This document shows positions 48,153-60,100 of a stretch of 64,000 bases of DNA, one piece after another (within the stretch, counting starts at the first letter, position 1; each line of letters begins with the position of its first letter). The notes beneath the pieces are model-generated. The model was not told the DNA's origin. It did no database searches and saw only the letters and a list, made by a program, of their open reading frames with translations. Made by a program: the position numbers and the translations under genes. Source of the DNA: Phallusia mammillata (taxonomy: Eukaryota; Chordata; Ascidiacea; Phlebobranchia; Ascidiidae); NCBI GenBank assembly GCA_003260075.1, contig QLIY01000150.1, forward strand, positions 154,110 to 218,109, in the 5' to 3' direction.

Positions 48153-51100
48153 ATGTCGTTTTTCAGCAAACTCAAAAAGCTGCAATGTTTGGGAGGCTCT
48201 GAAGAACCCCGACCAGGTAACTTGTATGTAACCCTTGTGGTTATAAAAAGTTATCAAAAATTTAGATGATTTTAGATGACAATAATATTAAAGTGTGGGG
48301 GCACAAATGAAAGTGAATTAGAAAGTTTATTGTATTAAATGTTATGTAACAATCAGTCGCTATTTTCAGGAACTTTTTTGGTAAACATAACCACCACATC
48401 TACACATTTCCTGGTGAAAGTTTATTGCAAATGAAAGTCCCCTAACAACAAAAACATTAAATTACAGAGTATTAAGGTTTGCTATGTTAATGTACATGAT
48501 GCAATTTGAGGCTTAGGATGTCAAAACAATCTGCTTTCAGTTTCAAAATAATCCGATTCTGGGAGGTTTACCAATATCAAGCTTGGCCTGCCGCTAACAT
48601 TGGAATGCGAGTCAATTACACGAGCCAGTCTGTTTTATTAAACCACGATTTGACCTCTTGTTATCCCCGAATACAGTTAAACCACAGGCTTTCAGCGAGA
48701 TATGCGGTTTGAGGCCAAGTCTTTTTAAAGCCGATGTTCTCTGAAACTTACGTCGCAGTTGGCCTGCTGAGAAAATATAAATGCTTTGCAAAGTCTTCTA
48801 AACAAAAATCTTCTGTTTTAAGTTTTCGCAGCAAAAAATTAGACCCAGTATTTGCGTGTAAAGCATGGCTACGTTTCGACAATTTCTTTTGTCATATTCA
48901 GGTTGTTAGAAATAAAACCCACAGAAGGCAAGAAACTGTCGAAACGCAGTCATGCTCTTTAAACGCAAATACTGGTTCTGTTTTTTTTTTACTCCGGAAA
49001 TCTTCCATCGCCGTGTTCATAACATAGCAAAATTTCGTCGTTGTAAAAACAAATTATTCGTGGTAAATTTATTTCATCCAGGTGATTACTTTGTAGCAGG
49101 TTTATCGTGGTAATTTTATTGTGGGCAATTACATCGTGGTAATTACATCGCCAAACTTTCATCGCAACAATTTCAAATATATTCTAAACTAAAGCGAAAC
49201 AGTTTTTGGTCTTTGGGAGGAACGACATAATGTTTTTCATTAACTTAAATCTACTGGAATAAGGTTTACAATCTTCATTCACCTAGCAACTTATAAGTTC
49301 GAATACGGTAATGCACGACCGCCAGGGGGGGGGGTTTGTAGCAGGTTTATCGTGGTAATTTTAATGTGGGCAATTTCATCGTGGTAACATCGCCAAACTT
49401 TCATCGCAACAATTTCAAATAGATTCTAAACTGAAGCGAAACAGTTTTTGGTCTTGGGAGGAACGACATAATGTTTTTCATTAATCATACTGGAATAAGG
49501 TTTAAAATCTTCATTCACCTAGCAACTTATAAGTTCGAATACGGTAATGCAGGACCGCCAATACATACATTTTAATACACATGTGCACGGCCGCAAAAAT
49601 CTGTTTTAAAGCCGCAAGTTCTACAACCTTGTTTAAATCGTATGCTGACTTTCTCCTTTTCAATCCTGGAAAACGAAACTCTTACATCAGTGACGTAACA
49701 CTGTCTTGTGTTTCGGTACAAGACAAAACAATGGACATAGATACGATTACAATGACATTTGTTATCTCGAATGGCGGGATTGTTGTCATGAGGTGCCAGT
49801 CATTTGCTGTTCTGTCTGCTGTAGTATACACAAGTCTTAAGTTTGTAGCTGATAAACCACTGTAGAATGGGTAGAAAAAGCAAAAGTTCGACATTTTCTA
49901 TGCTTTGTTGTCGCTCGGCAGACGCATACGATGTAAAACATGACTCAGGTAAATGGAATTTAGAAGAATTGTGTTGGTAACGGAATATTGCTTCAAAATC
50001 ATTTGATCTGTAACTTTCTGTGGGTAACAAACATTGGAATAGTGATCCTAAGAGGCAATAAAAACTAATATTGTAGTGTCTGATCTTTGTTTTGCTTCTG
50101 TTTGGGTATGCGATATGTACGTTACTTGGCATTTTGAACTGCGGCTTTACTGTATATTATGTATCTCTAACAGTTCTATTATAAACTGCTCAGGTGGCCA
50201 TAAATGGCTTTAGCACATTTTGAATGTATACGTAAAAATACAATTATTGTAACACACACGTACAATATGTGTTTACTTAACAACATGGTCCTGCAGAAAC
50301 ATAATTATATGTTAATTACAAAGTTATATAAATATGCAAAGCTTTTTCTATTCTCATTTGGCCGAAGCTATTGCCGCTTCTTTTACAGTACAACATGGGC
50401 CTAAAATGCCCTTTTTGTGTCATGTGTCTCTGTTAAATACCATTTCAACATAACACTACATTTATCACGTTTCTTGAAACCTTTTTAGATAAACCGTTGG
50501 ACCTGAAAACGGTAGATTGCGATTGGGTGAAAGATGAAAACCGGTTGGCTCACCACACCAATGAATTCGATACACCTCTTCTTGTGCTGCGAAGAGGCCA
50601 GACCTTTCTAGTAAAGATGAAATTTCAACGCAAGTTCCATAAGCAGGCCGACAAAGCCTTCATCGAGCTTAATCTAGGTATGTACTGGATTGTGGTGTTT
50701 TTGTATGAAACTGCCTTGGGGATGATATGTTTGAATATAATTTCCTAGAATTAACGACATACTTTTTCGATTGTGCATGAAGGCCGTATACTACTGTTAA
50801 CTAAACAGGAAACGCAACACATTTCTGTAAATTCGTATTTGAAAGCCAGAGTTGGTGTGGAATTTAGTTTTACATCGAATTCAGGCTTTAACAAGAATTC
50901 GAGGCCTAATTGTTTGATTTTGTAAAAGAATGCTTTATTTCCTGTCAAATATGATGAAAAACTTTAATTATATAATAGTGCATATGACAGTTCAAATGCA
51001 AACGTAACATATCGTTTTGAAGACTTTTCAGTTACAATAAAATTGTAACTTTATTCTTTCATGCGTGGATATTAAAATTAGGCACTTAGTATTTGTCCCC

Positions 51101-54100
51101 AATAAAAACGAAACATCTTGGATAATTCATTGTGTATAACCAACTAAACTAATTCAAATTCCACTCATACTTCAGCTTCAGGATATTCAACGTAATTCGA
51201 TCTGGTCGTAATAATATTGATACCGCTAGGTTGTTATCTCGTAATGGTTATTGACATAACCTTTCGGGACACGGGGGGGGGGACAAAACTAATTCAAATT
51301 CCACTCATACTTCAGCTTCAGGATATTCATCGTAATTCTGATCGTAATAACATTGATACCGCTGGGCTAGGTTGTTATCTCGTAATGGTTATTGACATAA
51401 CCTTTCGGGACACTATGTCACTGACCAACTGCTGGTATTTACATGTGTGGCCACTAGGGAACTAGCAGTAGTGACCACTGGTCAGTGGAAACTGGACTGC
51501 AACTTAGCTGTATACAAACAACCACCCGATACTATAACGATGGTGCTGCAGTTATATTAAAAGCAGTAAATCTTGTCATGGTTTTGCACCAATAGTCGCG
51601 TTAAATTCTACAAGTCTAATTGACCCAGCTTTACCTTGAGGTAATGCTTCGTTTGTAAAGTATCCCCTTTTTTGTTTGGTGTCAAGCGATATTGGGTATT
51701 TATAGTGTAAAAACTAGTGCAAAACTTTATGCAACTATTTTTAATTTACATGTGTTGTTAAACCGCAATTAATAAACATGTTTTTTAACTTCCAATGGGC
51801 AGTAAGCCACGATTTTATTCATAGAAAGAGTGATATACTAACGGTACCAAGTAATTCAAAGTACACAACAAAACCTTTTTAGTATTTTTACCCCACCTTG
51901 TGCTTATTTTAATAAACGTACAAAGGCATAGTTTTTAATCCTTATTTCGTCTCGTTACCAGGTGCAAACCCACAGTTGACGTCAGCAAAGATACGATGCC
52001 CTCTAGTGGATACACTCAATGATAGGAAATGGGGAATGAAGATAATTGAAGAGGATCACGAAACATTTTTGGTCACTTTTCAAGTCAATATCCCTCCGAA
52101 CGTACCCATTGGACAGTGAGCAAACTTTTTCCGCAATTGGTCACTTTTCAGACAAACCATACGTTTTTCGTTGCGTTTTTATTTACATTCCATTTTTATT
52201 TATATTCCATTCCGTTAAGCATTAAGCCGATAATTGACAAGTAAGCTGCATACAGTGCACACTGTTTCGACCTATAAAGGTGTCATTAGTGCGACTGGTG
52301 ACAAGACATGGGCCGTATTGACCACTAATGAATACATTATATTTCTAACTACTCGTTTTTTTCTGAATTGCTCTTACAACCAGATACAAAGCAGTTGTTG
52401 AGTTCACGAGTCACTTGGCAGACGACCAAGTTATCACAACACGTGACAAGGAGCCTGACGTCATCATACTTTTCAACGCCTGGTGTAAAGGTATGTCACG
52501 TGATAAACGTTCCCTGGTGTTCAGATCAGTAGTATCCAAAGGAGATTTGAATCGTTTTTGAATCAGTTTGAGAAGCCCGTTTAGGCCCGAAAATCCATTT
52601 GATATGCATATACATTAAAGACTAGTTAAAGAAGGTATACATAATATAGTACAGGATATAAAAAGAAGACATTTACAGCAGTGGACAATACTAGTCGATG
52701 GCTTACACTAGACCAGTGGTTCTCAACCTTTTTTGCTATGCGACCCACTTCAGAAATTTTCTAAACACAACGCGACCCCTTTACACACACAAGAAGTTTA
52801 ACTACCAGAATGAGATTGTGTTCATCACACATTTGCAATCTAACGTGGCTGCAATAGTTAGGCGTTTTGCTGTACTCAAGAAAAACCTTAAAATTGTGCT
52901 TGTGGCTCATTTTCACTAACCATTTTACTATTTCGTGTTTTTTATGTTAAGAAAAGCCCAAAACCGCAATTATAGAAGTATACAATCGCAAATATTGTTC
53001 GGCCCGTTCTAGGTCAAACGGTCGTGGGAGTTACTATATGCTAAACAGAAGTCACAGGGAAAGTTTTTATAATACTGATAAAATCATTCCGAGTTGAGTT
53101 GCGTCCTCGCGACCCCCTCAAAAGTGCTTGGCAACCCCTTTGGGGGTCGCGACCCCAGGTTGAGAAACACTGCACTAGACGTTTTAGGGTTGTTGGGCAT
53201 TATGTTTAGTTTAGCAACTTGGTACTTGGTAATGTGAAGTCTGGCCCGAATCAAGCCCGTTTGTGACAACAAAAACTCAATCCCAGCCCAGCGCGAAAAG
53301 CCTCGCCCCGATTTGCAACTCTCAGCTAAAACAATTTACGAAACTCTCGGAATCACGTGTAGTGAAAATTAAGTTATTCGACAGAGTTTGAAAATGATTA
53401 AAATACTTTTAGTTGGGATTTGATGCTTATTAACGGCTTACCCCAAATTGCTACACAGACGACGCAGTTTACATGGAGAGCGATAAAGAGAGAACAGAAT
53501 ATGTGATGAACGATCTTGGAATTGTCTACAGGGGGAACAGTGCTTGGATTTCACCGAAGAAGTGGAACTTTGGGCAGGTTGGTAACTTGATACTGACATG
53601 TAATCGAATATACCTATGTTCTAGGGATAAACCGATACGACCTTTTAAAGCTGATACCAGTACCGATTATCGGCTAACAACGCCAACATGGAAATTTAAA
53701 GCCGATATTACATTTTGAAAAAAAAAGCCAGAGAAGTATCAGCTTTAGATAGCTACATTGTAAAAAATCTGATATTACGTGAGGGTCTTTGAAGACGCAC
53801 GTTTGTTTTGTTTTAAATTTAATGCGAGTATAAACGAGCACAAACGTTTTATAGAGTAGCACTAAGCACCCAGAGAACCTACAAGTTTTTTTCCACCATA
53901 TTTGCTGCAAAACCAACCAGTGGCAATGCCTAAAGTAGATATGAGTCTCCATTGCATCAATAAAAGGGGGGGGGGACCCAGAGAACCTACAAGTTTTTTT
54001 CCATCTTATTTGCTGCAAAACCAATCAGTGGCAATGCCTAAAGTAGATATGAGTCTCCATTGCATCAATAAAAATAATCCAATTTCGAACTTAAAGGCCT

Positions 54101-57100
54101 TCTGATGTTCCACTCATGGCGATACTGATAAAGTTAAATGCCAAAAAATCGGTCAATTGTTTTTGTACATCTGGTTCACATAATCAATTTAACGTTTATT
54201 TGCAGTATTAGTTTTGTTTTCTGTTTGGAAAGAAACTAAACTTGAAGTGCTGTGTCTGTCAGCTTGCTCTGAAATTTCGAACCTAAAACTTGAAAGCTTA
54301 CTTGGGAAATTTTATTTACGCATTGTTTTTTTATGCTTAGTTTGAAGAGAACGTACTGGAATGTTGTCTTTCACTTTTGGACAAAGACAAACGAGTGAAA
54401 GCAAAACCTGCCAAGTTCGCACAGAAGAAGGGCGACCCCGTGTGGGTGACTCGACTCATCTCTGCTGTCGTAAGTAGGCACTAAACGCAGTTCTTTACAA
54501 ATAGCAAGCATTCGTCCAAATGGTGGGAAGGAAATTGACCGAATGGTCTTAAGCGCCAGACCCATTTACATATAAGCCTTGATCGGAATTCGACCCGGAA
54601 GCGTCCTGGGTTCGAACCCCGTGGAAAAAATCGTCCAAATGGTTAAAAGCGCTTGGCCTATATACACATATAAAAACCAGTGATGCACCGTTTTGCAAAT
54701 GTTTCGGTTTTGGCCCGAACTTTAAAAGAACTCGTTTTTTTCTCTGAAGTGTCATAGGTTTGAACCAGAGTTGGGGGGGGGGGACAGTTCTAAGATGTCT
54801 AGGTATGTTTCTCAGATTGTGTCGTGTTTATGTAAGGAACAGCCGTTCGAAAAATCGTCATGGTTTTTGGACACATTTGTTTTCTTTTCTTTTTACTTTC
54901 TAACGCGGGTTTTAAATCCAATTTTGCCAAGAAGTTGTTTTTCAATTAGTTTGAAATTTAACTGCATGATAATCTGGTATATTTTCTTTTTCTTTCAGGT
55001 GTGGTGGGGGGGGGGCCCGAACTTTAAAAGAACTCATTTTTTCCCCTGAAGTGTCATAGGTTTGAACCAGAGTTGTAAAGCGGGCCTGAAATTACAGCTC
55101 GAACATATGTAAGTGGACCCGAAGTTGGAGCACATAATAATAAAGTGTTCTTCAAAAAAAAATAAAAAAATTGTCTACATTTCTAGGTTAACTCACAAGA
55201 CGATGACGGTGTATTGGAAGGTAATTGGTCGGGTGATTATGCTGGGGGAGTAGCGCCCACCAAATGGAATGGCAGTGTGGAAATTCTGCAACAATATTTA
55301 CAAACCGGGCGACCCGTGTCCTACGGTCAATGTTGGGTCTTTTCCGGAGTTGTAACAACAGTTCTAAGATGTTTAGGTATGTTTGTTGCGATTCTGTTTA
55401 CTGTCTTATATTTTATTTGGCCAAAAAAAATGTGGTTGTAGAAAAAGACCTCTTCCGAAAACATCAGTTGTGATTTTTTTACAACCAGGCAAGGTTAACG
55501 TTGCTGCGAACTGTACACAGTATAATTAAAAATATTTATAAATAGCAAATAAAACGTACACAAGAAAAAAAAAAGTTGAATAGCACTATACTTCATGACT
55601 TTTATTGCTAGATTCGCGATAAATAGATAAGCCTTTTATAGTCTTAATATTTTCGTGCTAAATAATGTGGAAACACTGCTTATGGCATTCGCCCTTGAAA
55701 ATGGTTTGTATTTGGGGGGGGGGTTGAATATTTTAAACTCCCATGTCTGTGCGCTCTAGCTTTTGCTTTTAGTTGACCCATCTGTTTATCCGCACACCCT
55801 GAAAACGTGAAATTTCGGTTTATAAGTACATGTAGAACCGGTGGATCTTAGTTTTAACGAACGTAAAGTATCCCAGTTTCTGTAAGTCGAATTTTGGTCT
55901 TCTACATCGGATCTGTTTAACCTGGATGCATGGTGAACCCTACGGTCCATCAAAACAGGCTCAGTGAACATTTCGGGGGGGGGGGGGGGGGGGGGGGGGG
56001 AATTCCCACTCGCAGTATAACGAACTTTGCATCAGCTCACGACACTGAAGGATCGATGACAATCGACAATTACGTCGATACAAACGGAGACGAGATCGAG
56101 CTCGGGGGCGACAGCGTGTGGTCAGTGTAACCTGATTTTTGTGCACCGTTCAGACAAACTCAAAAGCAGTAGTCTCAAGTGTTTTGTGTAAATATTAAAT
56201 GTTCAGTTCCGGTCTGTTACACCTTTTAAACCACCATTTCCGTCCAGCGATAGCTTATGTTGAAACTTGCATCTTTAAACACAGTCAATTACCAAGTATT
56301 TGAAGGGGGGGGGGGAGCTTCTGTTGAAACTTGCATCTTTAAACACAGTCAATTACCAAGTATTTGAAGTACCAGATTTTTTCTTGTGCTGTAATAGACT
56401 ACTGAAAGATTGTAAGTCGGTCTGGGCATTTCGGTTTGGGCTTTGGCAACGTCAGCAAGTCTTTTTTGTTGTTGATTTTGTCGTCTTTGTTAAAAAGAAA
56501 CTCGGAATTTTCCTCATGGTGTGTTTATTATAGCTTTATCTTAAATTTGTTTAGAACAAAACGTTCCCTAAAATTGCAATCTGTTTTGTCCGTCAAATAC
56601 ACAATTGTTTGCCAGTAGTTAATGACCATTATTGTGAGCGGGGGGGGGGTAACTTCAGCAAGTCTTTTTGGTTGATTTTGTCTTTGTTAAAAAGAAACTC
56701 GGAATTTCCCTCATGGTGTGTTTATTATAGCTTTATCTTAAACTTGTTTAGAACAAAACGTTCCCTAAAATTGCAATCTGTTTTGTCTGTCAAATACACA
56801 ATTGTTTGCCAGTAGTTAATGACCATTATTGTGAGCAATGCGATTTTACCATTAGTTGCATTTTAAATATTCGCCGTTTCGCGATTAAGGGTTTTAATGG
56901 TATCATAACTTTACTGACACTACTTCATTTTTATGCAGGAACTTTCATGTATGGAACGAATCATGGATGAAGAGAGAAGACTTGCCTCCAGGTTACGGGG
57001 GTTGGCAAGCTATTGACGCAACACCACAAGAGATAAGCCTTGGATTGTATCAGACCGGCCCAGCGCCTGTAACGGCTGTTAAGAGCGGTATATGTTTATT

Positions 57101-60100
57101 AAGCTAAACCGATATACGTACACTTTTCACACCGGCCTTATTTTTAAGATTTGTCCTGATTGTCATGGACAACATCTTAGAAAATTAGATAAACTTCATT
57201 GCTATTAAATTTCTGTATTTTTGTTTTTGTCTTAGTTACAATAACGTGACATCATTTCGTTTATCTCACTGTAGATCATATCTACGTTATAGAAAAGCGA
57301 AACAACTCACTAAAAGAAATATTACGACATTAATGTAGCAAGTTAGTCGGCAAAGCCAAATTTAAATTTAGGGTTCTGAATTGTTTTAGCATATTGCTGT
57401 CAGTTGAAAAAAATAAAATACTTAGATTTGACATCCTTGATGTGGAATAGTTCTACATTGTATCTCTGTGGCATTAAAATAGTTGTGTACACTTCATTTT
57501 AGGTTTTTCAGTGTATGATGCGAATCGTTTTATGACCTCTAGTTGTGTGCTTTGTTAGTATTTGATTTTTTTTCTCGTCACAGGGGAAATTTATCTCGGT
57601 TTCGAAACTGGTTTTGTTTTTGCCGAAGTCAACTCGGACCGTGTAAACTGGATCGTAGAACAAGACGAAGCAGGCGATTACGTCATAACCAGTAAGTGTT
57701 GGTTTACTAGAAAGTTCTTTTGCGAACAAATATTTTTTTGGTATTTTGATTTTGAAAATGAAGTGGAAAAATCAGTCTTAAAAACAGGTTTATAATGCTA
57801 ACATGCGCAAAATAGATAAATGTATATTACCTTTAAAAAAAACTCATATTACGGTAAAATCACATAGTTGGGGGGGGGGATTTTGCGAACAAATATTTTT
57901 TTAGCTTTTTGATTTTGAAAATGAAGTGGTAAAATCAGTTATAAAAAACAGGTTTATAATGCTAACATGCGCAAAACTGATAAAAAGTATATTACCTTTA
58001 AAAAAAACTCATATTACGGTAAAATCACATAGTTTTTACATTTCAATTTTCTTTTTTTATCAATAAAGCCAAAAAACAAACTAACTTTACCTAATTCGAA
58101 AACAGGTGTTGGAAAACGTTACCTCAGCTCGGTAGGAAAATTCATCAGCACCAAAGCTGTGGGAAGTGACGAACGTAATGACGTCACTGCGACTTACAAG
58201 CACCCTGAAGGTACAGCGGAGGAGAGGACGGCATTTAAACGAGCTTACGCGTTCGGGAGTCATCCGGAATACCAGGACGGATTTCTGGCGGTGGAGGAAG
58301 AAGGAAAGGGATTGACATTAGGTACTGAACAAATTGGAATTAAGTGTAAGGTGCAATTGCAATATGTGTCAGTATGAATTGCCTACACCTAGACCAGTGG
58401 TTCTTAACCTTTTTTCCTTGCTGCACCCCCAAATCACCAACCAATTTTCGCACCCCCCTGGATTTTTGTATGTGTATATTATAGACGTAACCAACCTTAA
58501 TGATTCAGCATCCCCGCACCCCCTGGGTAGAGTTCTCTCTGGTTAAGAACCCCTGACCTAGACTGAAGCATTTAGATTTTTTATTAAGAAGAATCCGGTT
58601 AATTGCATGACCTGTTTGTCAACTTTTTTATGCAATAAACGGATTTTATGATAATCTGAACAATTTTCTTAACAAATCGCCAGAGTTGGGTTTACAATCT
58701 ATTGACTTAAACTGATTATGCGATAATCTGTACAATTAAAAAATGGCTACATTTTAGATTTACAATCTATATGTAATTAAACGTATTATGTGAGTAAGCG
58801 GATTCGTTTGTACTGCGTTTATTTCTTGACAAGATGTCGTGCGCATTTTGGCTAAAAGACGAAATTTTTGATAAACGCTTAACATTATGCAACGTAATGT
58901 TAAGTGAAGTTAAATATGAGGTGAAAAATATAAATTTCAAGCTAATGAAGTAACTAATGTTCAACACTAGCAAAATAGTCTTTTGCTGATATGCGCTTTT
59001 TCTCTTACTCACATAACTTTTACCTTGATTTATTTACATTATATTCTTTCACTTATGAGCAGATTTTGAAACCACTCCGTCGGCGAATCTACGAAACGGG
59101 GACGGTTTTTCGGTTCTGATCAAAGCTCGCAACGACACAAGCGAAGCAGCCACCGTCGACATCTCGGCTGTTCTGCACTCAACACAATATACCGGAGAAA
59201 AGAAAAGATTCATCAAAAGGCAGCGATTCTCGTCGGTCCCAGTCCCGGGAAATGAAAGTAAATTAACACTGTGTTTTACGCTTGCGGAGTTTGTTAAATT
59301 TGGATATACTGAAATGGTTTACGAAATGCACATTAGTGGCGCCTAAAACATCACGAAATACCAATAAATATTAACAAACTAAAAGCAATATTACAAAAAA
59401 TAAACATTCAATGCAAAAATGAACACCCTAAAGATTTTTCACAAATCGTGAAAAACGCTTTCTAATTGAACAATTAATATATACTGCTAATACCCATGAT
59501 GAAACTGTATTTGAATTACGTTTTGCCTAAATCCAAATACATAAACCTAAAAAACTTGCATCACAAACTTTTGACGATCGATTAATATTTGACTTTCAGG
59601 ATATTACACAAAATATGTAAGTTTCAACTGATGTATAAGTTATAGTATAACCCAGGTAAACTTTTTCAATGGTTTATCCCCGTGTCTAGTTTGATAGTGG
59701 CTGAAAATTCACCAACATATGCTTGGAGTTAATTGACAAGATGATATGCATACGATTTTTCATTTCGCTTTTTACCTCAGTTTACCTTTTAGGTGGGGGG
59801 GGGGTTTTTTTCGCCGATTTTAGAAAATTCACCAACATATGCTTGGAGTTAATTGACAAGATGATGTGCATACGATTTTTCATTTCGCTTTTTACCTCAG
59901 TTTACCTTTTAGGTGGGGGGGGGGTTAATATATACTGCTAAAACCTATGNTTACGATATCGAGTGTTGTTTTTTTCGCCGATTTTAGAAAATTCACCAAC
60001 ATATGCTTGGAGTTAATTGACAAGATGATATGCATACGATTTTTCATTTCGCTTTTTACCTCAGTTTACCTTTTAGGTAAACAGGGTGCATGAGTTTGTC

